Assembly (NCBI GenBank): GCA_025201365.1
Contig: JAIXMF010000003.1
Coordinates: 1-64,000 of the forward strand
Length of the DNA stretch: 64,000 nt
Source of the DNA: Syncephalis plumigaleata
Lineage: Eukaryota; Zoopagomycota; Zoopagomycetes; Zoopagales; Piptocephalidaceae
Reading direction: 5' to 3'
This document shows positions 1 through 10,813 of this stretch, piece after piece. The position numbers were made by a program, and so were the translations under genes. Every line of letters begins with the position of its first letter. Positions within the stretch are counted from its first letter, which is position 1. The notes below the pieces were generated by a model that was given only the letters and a program-made list of their open reading frames with translations, made no database searches and was not told the DNA's origin.

Positions 1-1380
1 ATCTCATCACTTCTCTCGCTCGATCTCGTTCCTCACACTCACTATACTCACTCCATCTCTCTCCATCTCGTCACTATACTCACTTCTCTCGCTCGATCTA
101 CTCATAACTCGTGCGCTATACTCGTTCCCCTCGCTCGATCTCGTTCGTTGCGCGCTATACTCGTTTCTTGTTCGATCTTGTTACTATACTCACTCCTCTT
201 GCTCATCTCGTTCCTCACGTTTTACTCTTTACTCGTTCGCTCAATAACCGCGTAACTCGTTACATATCGTCTTCGGGTACATAGTAATATGGAACGTACA
301 TTGATCGGTTAATGCTACGTGATTCTACGCAAGGTGTACTAAAGGTTTATTGTTATTAACGAGTGAGTCAAGAACAGACCTCGAGCGTGTCCTATGAGGC
401 TTGACGCTTTCACTTCATCATGACTAACTCCTGTTCTAGAAGGCAACTTAGCTTCACGATCTAGCATGCATATATAATACCCGGTCAGGGGACATTCAGT
501 CGTGTGCCGATCTGTCTACTATTACCTGATCTACGCCGTTTAACGCCACTCTCTACATATCAACAGGCTATGAAACAACGTGTGCCATTCTCGACTACGT
601 GCCTATATGCTCCATATATTGACCGGTGCATCCTACGTGAACCTATACCGCGTAACTAACTCGCATGGTTACATGTACCTGGTGGTTAATAGTTCCTAAT
701 CATTCTTGGTTATTGGTGAATACCACCTGCTTTACACGTTCACTCCTCTCTCTCTATTGTTTACTCTTTCCTTTCTCTCTTTCTTCGCCGTTCACTACTC
801 GTATTCGTGATGCTCGCTGTACCTGTTCTTTTTTCTCTTTCTCCTATTCTTGTATACGCTTACCTTTGCTTAACACACTCGCGTACTTGTACTTTCTCCT
901 CTCTCGCTTGTTTATGTTTTACTCGCGTTTGCTGTTCACCGCTCCTTGTTGTTGTCGTTGATCTAACGTTAGTTCGCGTCATCATCTACGCGTTCTATTC
1001 ATCCTGTCTATTGTCTTACCCTTTGTAGTTTGCGGTGCTTTTCTACGCACGCTCACTACGATCACGCGTTCATACTCACTTTATTCTGCTGTAATCGCCT
1101 CCCCTTCAGCCTGTAGCGCTTGTGCACGACAAGGCTACCGTGTTGTTCCTGCGAGTGTCTTACAGCTGTCATTGCGTCATGATCCACTCGCGCGTTTATT
1201 CCTTTGTACGTTAACAGTGCTCATCTGCTACTCTTTGTATTGCAAGGTAAGCTGCCGTTTGTTTATTATATTTCTACTGTGCACTAGCTACGGGTATTGC
1301 TTGCGCGTCTAAAGCTATCCTGTATGCTGTTTTGCATACTGTGTACGCTTCAAGTAAGTTCCGTTTGTTTACTTTTCTAT
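1..1380. repeat. CT-rich degenerate repeat element, copy A
   Basis: Degenerate repeats of short pyrimidine-rich words (ctcgctcgatct, actatactcact) fill the first 240 bases. A more complex stretch follows from about 660 to 1380. That second part resembles 4500-5290 on the same strand: the segments around 1015-1130 and 4845-4960 align by eye, with shared words for a tttgtagtttg-like motif, a tgcttttctacg-like motif and a ctttattctgctgt-like motif. The open frames inside it are low-complexity shadows without protein-like composition. The identity of the element is unknown. No transposase or other protein was recognised. Confidence 0.55.
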
Positions 1381-1394
1381 GCTCATTACACTCG

Positions 1395-1715
1395 TATAAG
1401 CCATTTATTAATAAAAAGCAATAAAGCTATTAGTACACCTACTAATTGGCATTAGTATGGTATTAATAAGTGTTAATAAATTACTAATATAGCCTTAGTA
1501 AAATTAACAAGGGTTAGCAGCTTAAAACTAGCAAAAAATTACTAATGAAAGCATTAATAAAAGTTAACAAATTTGTTAACAAATTCATTAGTAAAAATTA
1601 GCAGTTTAATCCTAACAAAATACTGGCAAAAACTAGCAAAAATATTACTAATGAACCATTAATAAAAGTTAACAAAAAGTTAACAAATTTATTAACATTT
1701 ATCCCCCATTATTAA
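1395..1715. repeat. AT-rich arm with repeated ttaac/gttaa words (left)
   Basis: This stretch is built from variants of attaataaaagttaacaaa. The complementary words (gttaacttttattagtaat) appear at 2595-2965, so the two stretches form a loose inverted pair around a central region of about 0.9 kb. It is low-complexity and non-coding. Confidence 0.5.
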
Positions 1716-1734
1716 CAGCCATTTCCCCTATATT

Positions 1735-1860
1735 GCACCTATTTATAGCTATATATAGAGCGGCTATATATGCTATATATAGAACTATATATAGATATTA
1801 CGTCATATTTCTATATATAGTACTATTTATAGCTGTTCTATATATAGCTATTAATAGAAA
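1735..1860. repeat. TATATA hairpin cluster
   Basis: The block ctatatatag recurs several times in about 120 bases. Each copy is self-complementary, so the strand can fold into stacked short hairpins. No coding sense was seen. Confidence 0.5.
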
Positions 1861-2010
1861 CGCAGTCACGGATATTATTTGTATGGCGTTTTACTTTCCA
1901 CCCATTAACTATCGTTGTTGTGGTCCAATCTCGCTGTTGTGCACTCATTCGACGTATCTCGCTTTTCCGGACCAGAATATGTACCTGTTGCCTAAATAAA
2001 TGACAAATAG

Positions 2011-2260
2011 GGCGAGTAAAATGTCGATAGTTGTCGTGATTCTTGATTTGGCTGTGCTTTCCAGTATCCATGTTTTCCTCCTCCGATATCCATCAGATCG
2101 GCATGCGGGTGCTGCCATTCTGCTGGGCATCACAGAGTGCACAAGTCTTGTTATTCGCTGAACCCAGCATAGCTTAGTAGTATGGCGAGTAAAGCCGCGG
2201 AAATCACCGTGATTCTTGAATTTGTATGGTAGTTTCCCTATAATACCGTGTTTTTCAATG
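2011..2260. repeat. Two diverged direct repeats, period about 173 bp
   Basis: The word ggcgagtaaa at 2011 recurs at 2184. Both copies are followed, about 16-19 bases on, by a gtgattcttga-like word. This lies in the middle of the region bounded by the two AT-rich arms. The rest of the stretch to 2590 holds no recognisable gene. Confidence 0.35.
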
Positions 2261-2594
2261 CTATTGCCATAACGCACTTGAAAACATGCACAAATAGTGC
2301 ATTTCGCATGCCCAGACGGCAATAGCGAGTTGATTGATATGCGAGTCGGCTACAATCGATGCATTTTCAGGCAATAAATCGCAAATAGTCTATTTTTCCC
2401 ATACAAATCGCGTTATTTGGGCATCCGGTCCTTTTCATTTTGCTCAAATGGCGTTATTTCTCAATGGCAGTGGCATATTCTGGTCCGGACGGGCCTTCTG
2501 ACTTCAATAGGTGCAATACTACCTCCAGAAGACCAGAATTGAGCGAGAAAAATGGATAAACCAGAAAAATGACCTGATTCTCCAAGGGCCCCAA

Positions 2595-2965
2595 TGGGCC
2601 ATTAACTTTTATTAATAAGTTTGTTAACTTTTATTAGTAATTTTATTAACTTTTTATTAGTAATTTACTAGCTTTTATTAGCCAGACAAGGGCCTGGTAC
2701 CCTCAAGAGCCGCAGAAGAGCCACAGAAGAGCCCAAATAGCTATTAACTTTTGTTAATAAATTCATTAACTTTTTATTAGTAATTTTGTTAACATTTGTT
2801 AACCAGAAAAATGACCTGGTCCTCCATGAGTCGCAATGGTGCCCCATTGGCCTATTAGCTTTCATTAACATGTAGTCATGGCTATACTATTAGCAAGAGA
2901 CAACAAAGCAATCCGATGGGTATTAGTAAGCTAACTGATTTTTATTAACATTTATTAATAACAAT
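2595..2965. repeat. AT-rich arm with repeated ttaac words (right)
   Basis: Repeats of taacttttattagtaat are complementary in sense to the left arm at 1395-1715. From 2965 to 3320 there is unique sequence in which I recognise no gene. Confidence 0.5.
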
Positions 2966-3389
2966 GGCTCACATTAATGGGTCTATAGGTATAGCCATGG
3001 TGATCATGACAACATTCATTATTGTTTCAATTCTGAGACATATGCATGACGATGACCATACACTCTGGCCTTCATGACTATACCTCCTTTTATATCCCTC
3101 CAATAATAACACAGCACATACCAGCATGTTCCTCATTTCAATATGATTGAATGAATGCACTTGTAGTGTTCTCGCTTCATTACCCATGTCATGAAAAATT
3201 GGTGAGTGTAGTTGACATGTTCACTATACACATGACTCCCATGTCGCTACCTCCTCTAGTATGCTTCCTATATCGTTTTCATTAATACCACCATGTTCTC
3301 CATTACAATGCTGTAGCTTTGTTACTCGATTTATTATACATTATTGCATTCATTCAATGTTGTTATGCTCATTTCTTTACTAGTCCCGC

Positions 3390-5290
3390 TCCTTCCTCGC
3401 ATGTTATATTCATTACACTCATTCTCTCACTCGCTCGCTCTACTCATTCCTTGCATAATCTTGTCACTATACTCACATTCCTCTCGCTCGATCTCATCAC
3501 TTCCCTCGGGTTCTACTCACTATACTCACATTCCTCTCGCGTTCTATTCTTTCATCGTGCGTTCTACTCACTTCTCTCATTCAATCTTGTTCTTTATACT
3601 TACTATACTCACTCATCTCTCTTCATCTCGTCACTATATCCACTCCTCTTGCTCGATCTACTCGTTCGCGGCGTGCTTTACTCTTTCTTCTTACTCGTTC
3701 TATTCATTACTCGTGTGTTCTACTCACTACTCTCACTCCTCTCGCTCGGATCTACTCACTATACTCAATACGCTCACGCATTCGTCTTACACTCCTCGCT
3801 TATTCTACTTGTTTCTCGCTCGATCTTGTCACTATACTCACTCCTCGCGCGTTCTACTCATTCCACTCACTTCCTCGTCCGTTCTACTAATTACTCTTAC
3901 GTTCGTCGCGCGTTCTACTCACTTCTCTTGCACTTCTATTCATTCGTCGTGTGCTATACTCATTACATTCAATACGCTTTCTATTGCATGTTAACTAATT
4001 AACGTTCAGCATATATTCTTTTATTATACGTGTATGCACTCGTTACTATTAACTAACCACACTACTACAGCAACTATTCTTCTCGCTCAATCTCGTTTCT
4101 CTTGCACGATCTACTCATTACTCGCCCGTTCTTGTCATAATACTCACTCCTTCCGCTTGATCCCGTTCCTTTTGCTTGATCTACACGTTCCCGCTCAACC
4201 TACTCATTCGTTGCGCGCTTTACTCTCCTTTCTCTCGTGTTCTACTTGCTTCCCTTATACGATCTACTCACTATGCTCGTTTCTCGTGCACTTCACTCAT
4301 TCCTCTCGCTCGATCTTGTTCTTTTGCTCACTTCTTTCGCTTAAGCTCACTCCTCTTGCACGATCTAGTTCGTTGCGCGCTTTATTTATTCCTCTTACTC
4401 ATTATACTTGTTTCCTGCTCGATCTCCTCGCTTACTCGTCAACCGCATATCTATCACCGTACCACTCGTAGGAGGTGGATATGCTCACTAGTGCACTTGT
4501 GAACGCACTCGCTTTGTTTACGCGTTACTTCTTTATTCCTCTCACTATTTGTTCTGCCATTCATCATTCCTGCTTCCCTTGATTCTTTTGCTTACTCTTC
4601 CACCTCTATCCGTCTTTCCCCGTTAGCCACTCTCCATCTGCTCCTCGCTACGCTAACACTACACGTCGCTTACCTGAATACAATCCCATACCTGTACTCC
4701 TCTTCTCATTACTCGTTTGTTGTTCTCGGTCACCTTCACTATTCGTATATTCCTATTCCCGTTGTTGTTATTGCTGCTGCTCTATCAATAAGTCAACGCC
4801 ACGCCATACGTTTACGCGTTCTATTCGTTTTCTCTATTGCCTTTACTTCTTTGCAGCTTGTGATGCTTCTCTACGGACAACCACTGCAATTACACGTTAT
4901 ACGCACTTTATTCCGCTGTGTTTGTCCTCCACTCTATAGCACTCGTACACGATAAGTCTACACTGTTTATTTGTATTCTAGTCTGGTGCTTGTACCTGTA
5001 CACGATACTACTGCTACTTGTTGACCCTATCCCTTGTTTATCAAACTACGATACTGCACTCTCGTCAGATCCGTACCAGTTACCTGTATTCTATCACTGT
5101 ATGCTTCTATGGAATCCTCACACTGTTTGTTTACCGGTCTGTATGCGTATCGTCATCAGTCTGTATTGACTACTAGGAGTAGCTTTATATGCGTACATGC
5201 AGGTTAGTCGACCAGGAATGTACTGCTATAGCTTCTCCCGGTAGTATACCACTTGCTAAAGCATATTGTTTGGTTAATATCGCTCACAGC
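3390..5290. repeat. CT-rich degenerate repeat element, copy B
   Basis: This has the same architecture as 1-1380: dense ctcgctcgatct/actatactcact repeats up to about 4480, then a more complex segment that matches 660-1380 with moderate divergence. The offset between copies is about 3.8 kb in direct orientation. Long serine- and leucine-rich frames here follow from the pyrimidine bias and are not treated as genes. Confidence 0.55.
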
Positions 5291-6642
5291 AAACGCTGCT
5301 TCTCAATAGTTTATTGACAGCACTGCTTGTTGCTTGTACTGATAGCTCGTTCGCTTACTCGTCTGCTACTCTATTCATACATTCGTATCTCTATTGTTTA
5401 TTTGTAATCTACACGGTAAGTGGTGTATACGCGGTATTCACTCTATTCACTAGTTGCTGCTGCTACTCCTCTTTCTTGTCTGTCAACTCTGTTTATTTAT
5501 TTATTTGTTTGTATTCTATAAGCATATGTGCTCATTCGCTCTATTCACTCCTACTATTATCCATACTACTTGTCCTTCTGCTTCTATTCTCATTCAGCCA
5601 ATAAACACCGTATCAACTTCATACATATCGCTGTATTCTCTACACTCTATTGAACATACTTTGTTTCCAACCAATACAATTAGCTACTACTACTACTACT
5701 ACTATTCCTATCATTCATATTCAGTTATCAGCAGTATACAATCAACTAGAATATATCACTCATCCACTCACTGATTATGCATTAATATCGATGGATGTAT
5801 ATTTACCTGTAGTCATTGTAATGAATTGTATAGCAAATCATCGAACAACACAATAGATACTGATCATCTGACGTGATCGTGCGTGCATTGACATGGATAC
5901 ACTATTAGTATACGGTAAGTATCGAGCAATAACTGATTCATTCTACTAAAATACTAATATACCACTAAATCGATTAGCAATCATATAGGCAATGAGAATG
6001 TGATGACACTCGCATAGCATGACCATACAACTACTGATATCGCGTATGATCTAATGATTTCATCATCAATAAAGCTATTCACTATTCACTATCATGACTA
6101 GTTGTTGAAACATGCTAAACAACGCATTAAATCGACTAGAATGTCTCGACATTAGTGTATGTGTCTGTGCATTTACCAAACAAATCTACATGCATCGATA
6201 TACAATATCACTTGTACGATTACTCTTATTCATTCTATTGCTATGTATACATGAATAGATAGATATCAATGATGACAGACATGAGGCTATTATCACGCCA
6301 TCATCATGTCGGTACGTATATGAAATCATCTGAGGCATACTACTCAATTCATCACTCATCTCGCATGTTGTTACAGGATCATAGTCAATGCTAGTCCTCA
6401 GAATAGGACTATTGAGACATTTGACAGGTATCTATCAGCATTACTGTCAATGTCATTTGCTTATTATTGCTAATAGTACACTTTGCTGTAATCATAGTAA
6501 GCCATGCTAGATTGATGGAATAATATGTCAGCAATATCATAAGCAGATGTAAATATGCACACCATTTGATTTATACTGCCTCTTGTCTTTGTCTTGTCTT
6601 TCCTTACCTGTCACGCTCTATTTATTCCTATGTTGTCTGACC
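5291..6642. other. Intergenic region upstream of the calpain gene
   Basis: No convincing long coding region was found. A good donor (gtaagt at 5911) after a short ATG frame at 5893, with a ctaat branch-like word and a tatag acceptor near 5987, could be a 5-prime leader intron or a very short gene. Neither can be supported further from sequence alone. Confidence 0.3.
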
Positions 6643-9234
6643 ATGTCAAAGCACATGCCGCTATCGCCTACCTCATCTGTTTCTGTTCATTCGCAACATT
6701 CGACGTGTGCGGAGGAACACGAAACACGACGATTGACAGCGGAGGAACTAACAGTGCTGCAGCACACGTCGCTTATTAACGGCCTTGTTCACTTGCCTTG
6801 GGTGAGCAATGACGTGTATGAGCCGTTTGAGTTGGATGAGCACTACAAGTAAGTAAGCATTCGTGGTGTAGTCATACAGTGTACTCACCGCCATATCGAT
6901 ATTCGACTAGTGATCCTATGGGTCTACTGAAACTATCGTCACGGCAAAAGGAGCGTTATCACCAGTGGTTGCGTCCCTCGCAATTCCTAAGGAATCCGAC
7001 AATGATCAAACGTGTGTCTAGGTGAACGGAACTAGTGTCCAGTTGAACGTAGACTTACTGTAGTATTAGTAAACAGATCTCGCAAGAAGTGCTGACCAAC
7101 TGCTCATTCGTGGCCTCGCTCTGTGTATGCGCAGACTATGAGCAGCGTTTTAGAAGCGGGTATGTATTTCCTGTTCACATTGTTTATCTATCTATTTTAT
7201 TGAACATGCAAGCTGTGTACACTTAGTTGATTACACGATGCATCTATCCGCAGGATCGACGTGGACGACCCTACTATAATCCATGGGGAAAGTACATGAT
7301 CAAACTATTACTGAATGGCATTCATCGAAAAGTAAGCAACCTAATGATATTGGCCACTACTACTACTACTACTAACGATTCATAGATTAGTAAGTTGTAA
7401 ATGAGCAAGTAACAAATTCAACACTATTAATATAAAGTGAACAACAACAATCAATCGATCTAGTCATTGATGATCGTATACCGGTGGATCGTCAGAATCA
7501 TCCACTAGTGGTTACTACGACGGAACAGGAGTTATGGCCCATGCTAATCGAAAAGGCATACCTAAAGGCACAGGGCGGCTACGACTTTCCCGGTTCCAAT
7601 TCAGGGATCGACATGCACGCATTAACCGGCTGGATACCGGACCATGTACTACTGCAGGAATCCGAGCAAGCATCGGATATGACATGGCATCGATTATACG
7701 CCGGACTGAATAGCGGAAAGGCCGTGGGCACCTTGGCTACAGGCCAGGTGGATATCATCGATCAAGATTGGTTGTGGCTAGTGCCAACTCATGCCTATGC
7801 CATTCTACAGGCAGTCGAGCTACCTAGCGACATACGCGATGATGGTGGCGACACGCGTATGCTACGATGCAAGAATCCTTGGAGACAGCACGGCTGGCAG
7901 GGCCAAGACGGGCCAGACGACGTGATCCATTGGCATCCACGGCTTCGTCGCGTGTTATCCGCTTACAAGACGGGAGATGCAGCAGCCGATGGCGAGTTCT
8001 GGATTGGCTGGTCGGCCGTGTGTCGTTACTTTGACACGCTACACCTTAGCTGGGATCCAGATCAGTTCCACTATCGATTTACTCGACATGCAGAGTGGCC
8101 GATTACTATAGGACCACCATTCGATCGACATTGTTTCGCGTGGAATCCACAGTATAGCATACGTGTCAATGCTAGCAACGATAGCGGCAGCAATGGAGAG
8201 ACACAGACTACCGTATGGCTACTGCTAAGCAGACACGTAGAATCGATAGAAGCTGACAATCGTGACTACATGACAATGCACGTTTACGCTACGCAATCAG
8301 GCGAGCGTGTGTTCTATCCGGTAGAACCTACTGCAGTCAAGGTATGGATGAGAGAGGTAATGATGGAGATGGCATACTAACATGACAATACTCCTATAGG
8401 GAATCTACGTTAATAATCCACATGTACTGGTAAGTAATCGTAGTATTGGATTGCAATTGTAGAATTAATCAAGCTGATCGAAAGGTCAAGTTATGGCCAG
8501 CACCTGGTGAGCAATATTATACGGTAGTGCTATCGCAACAAGAACGATCCAAGCCATTGTACTACACGTTGAATGTGTGTGCAAACACACCATTCTCATT
8601 TCGGGAAACACCTGGATTTGCCTATTCATGTCAGGTGAGATGATACCTACAACGATATTGTGATTATTGCTGACAGATGACGTATTACTATGCTTGTATT
8701 ACATTGCTCGTATGGAAGATACCGGATGTCTGGACTATGGAGACTGCCGGTGGCAATAACAGCTATGCAAGTTGGATTGACAATCCGCAGTATAGATTGT
8801 GTATACAAAGAACTGCATGTGTGCATGTGCTGCTTGATCTATTTGATGTAGCAGAACATCATAGTGATAGCTATGATCCCGCTACAATGGTTGCAGCTAA
8901 GATCGATTTATTCATGGGCGATACTCGGATAGACAGGTAAGCGTAGATGCAATGCAATGCAATGAGACTATGCTAATCAGCGATACAGATCACAGTATCG
9001 ATATTTGGTGGCACATTCTGGTGATTATCGAGCTGGATTCACCTATACATCGGCATCACTAGATCGTAAGTAGTGCGTGGCATTGTAGTGAAAGTAGCAG
9101 CAGTATAACTGAATCTATTCCTATAGCTGGAGTATACGTACTATTGCTGTCGACATTTGATAAGGGCACACCATCATCGTTTAAACTAACGATTACATCG
9201 AGTCAACCTGGAGTACAAGTCATTAAACTGTAAT
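6643..9234 (+). CDS. Calpain-7/PalB-like cysteine protease
   Basis: This is a calpain family (peptidase C2) protease. In fungi, PalB/Rim13 relatives process the pH-response transcription factor at ESCRT-III. Readable exons are about 6643-6848, 6911-7021, 7064-7163, 7227-7331, a 4-nt exon at 7386-7389, the large exon from 7464, and several 3-prime exons. The catalytic Cys lies in NCSFVASL, the His in THAYAIL and the Asn in KNPW. The segment [20 protein letters not shown] is the calpain-7 signature. C-terminal calpain-like domains follow to the stop at 9232-9234. The start is the first ATG of the frame that reads MSKHMPLSP. Junctions near 7163 and 8342-8475 are uncertain; the latter may contain a one-base discrepancy. 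Vps20, its expected ESCRT-III partner, is also in this window. Confidence 0.88.
7386..7389 (+). other. 4-nt microexon of the calpain gene
   Basis: The exon ending at 7331 is in phase 0, and the next exon at 7464 needs one preceding base. Between them a tatag-type acceptor at 7385 (with an actaac branch word just upstream) and a gtaagt donor at 7390 define the exon atta. Including it restores frame and gives a basic-then-I-I-I-D-D-R junction, as expected in the calpain family. The flanking introns are 54 and 74 nt. Confidence 0.7.
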
Positions 9235-9252
9235 GCAACAACATAGTAGATA

Positions 9253-9600
9253 CTAGACAATACAGGTAATCAAGTTTATTGTGATGACGGCTTTATCCTT
9301 TTGACAACTACCACTATTAGTAGAACCTCCTCCCATGACTACAGAGGATTGTTGAATGACACAGCTAGTTCCTTCTTTGCAGTTCTTCCAATTCTTGTCG
9401 TTACATTGACCGCCTTCGGGAATTGTGGCTCGACGCTGAATAGTTGCAGCATCAGCGAATACCGCATATGACGATGCTAGAGCGACAATGGCCAGGATGA
9501 TGGAGTATTGCGTGATTGAATCGGTCCACTCGATTGAAGGATATCGGCTATGGATGTTGCAGTTTGACAGAAATGACTTGATGTATACGCCTAGCACAGC
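9253..9600 (-). CDS. Small secreted cysteine-containing protein (5-prime end unresolved)
   Basis: The frame reads a hydrophobic leader (SIILAIVALASSYAVFADA), a possible dibasic processing site (QRR), then a short domain with cysteines in GGQCNDKNWKNCKEGTSC and a later SGSCQK. It ends at 9253. No ATG lies in frame upstream, so a short first exon must be spliced on. One option is an ATG near 9670 with a weak gtacaa donor. A TATA-like box at 9685-9690 and a leader would fit expression from there. No family was recognised. The composition is that of a fungal small secreted or effector-like protein. Confidence 0.55.
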   Translation of the reverse strand, partial: AVLGVYIKSFLSNCNIHSRYPSIEWTDSITQYSIILAIVALASSYAVFADAATIQRRATIPEGGQCNDKNWKNCKEGTSCVIQQSSVVMGGGSTNSGSCQKDKAVITINLITCIV

Positions 9601-9684
9601 TAAGGTGAACAATAGTAGAGCAATTGGAAGATGAGAATGTGAATGAGATGCTTGTACTCGAGACTATGCATTTGTAGATGGCTA

Positions 9685-9690
9685 TTTATA
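9685..9690 (-). promoter_or_regulatory. TATA box of the small secreted protein gene
   Basis: The minus strand reads tataaata, upstream of the leader of the cysteine-containing secreted protein. Confidence 0.4.
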
Positions 9691-9739
9691 CACTCGATGA
9701 ACTGAGTAGCAAGCAAGTAAGCTCCGTTTACTACAATAG

Positions 9740-10680
9740 TACAATCTGAATGATCCCTACATTATACGAATCAGGATATCATTGCATTTCTGATACTGTT
9801 TCAGGTATCTTCATTTGATATTCACTCATTGCATTATTATTGGCATGTACAATCTATAGTAGAATAGTATCGTATACCAATCATTTGATCATTCTCGCAA
9901 TATTCGCTGAGTTCATTGTCAATCACAAATATATATAGACATCATTATACCTGCTATAGAATAAGCAAACGAATGACTATGGCATTAATTAGCGGAATAC
10001 ATACCAATGATAATAGAACTGGATGCTGTTTAATGTCAATATTCCATAGTCATTATTGCGGAACTGAACTACGAAGATAACAGGTCGATACATGCTACAA
10101 GTAATCAATTAAGGCAGCATTGCCTGCTATTATCAGACAGCGAAATATCTCGTATCATTCATCAATGCAATGACAAGAAAGCAAGTATCAATGACTAGTA
10201 TGAGAAGTTGTCATTACAAACAAGTCAGGTAGGAGCAAATGCAATCCAGTACACTACATCAATATGTGTCGTCTATTTCCGTATTATCAACTCGATGATA
10301 TCACGTATGCAATAATGCGAATCAACTACAATAATATCACATCTCGTTGAATGATATACAATAGCGTGTAGAATGCTACCATTTATTCAGTATACCAGGA
10401 CAAAATAAAGCATCTTGATGATGATCGATTATCGAAATGTAAGCGTGTACTATTGTACTACTTCTTGTTCTTGTTATCCATCTCGCATAACGCTCAGGAA
10501 TGCCATAGCTTGTCAGTATCCGTTTGATTTGGTTACATGATCATCCTGTACCATGATCTCTCGTGCATCCTTTTACCGACTACTGGTCCAACTATCGTGT
10601 AGAATGCAGTTGTTAGTATCAGCTAGTTTCATCTACATGAATAATCAACTACATTTATATCACTAGTGTAATGGTCAATA
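9740..10680. other. Intergenic region between two secreted-protein genes
   Basis: AT-rich unique sequence. I saw no ORF with protein-like composition, no RNA gene, and no further intron-like tandem units. Confidence 0.4.
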
Positions 10681-10687
10681 CGACATG

Positions 10688-10693
10688 TTTATT
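10688..10693 (-). terminator. Polyadenylation signal of the microexon gene
   Basis: AATAAA on the minus strand, about 120 bases after the predicted TAG stop of the microexon gene. Confidence 0.45.
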
Positions 10694-10813
10694 CAATAAA
10701 TGATTGAATGGTCTTGTAGATATATTTCTTGTGTCCAAGGAATAATGACTTGAATAGCATGAATACTAAAGGGTCTTGCGCCAATACATTCTTGACTTGA
10801 ATACCTATAATAT

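Noticed and set aside
3319-4502. Long Ser/Leu-rich open frames over the CT-rich repeat
   Set aside because: They follow from pyrimidine-rich simple sequence, overlap in several frames, and have no domain-like text.
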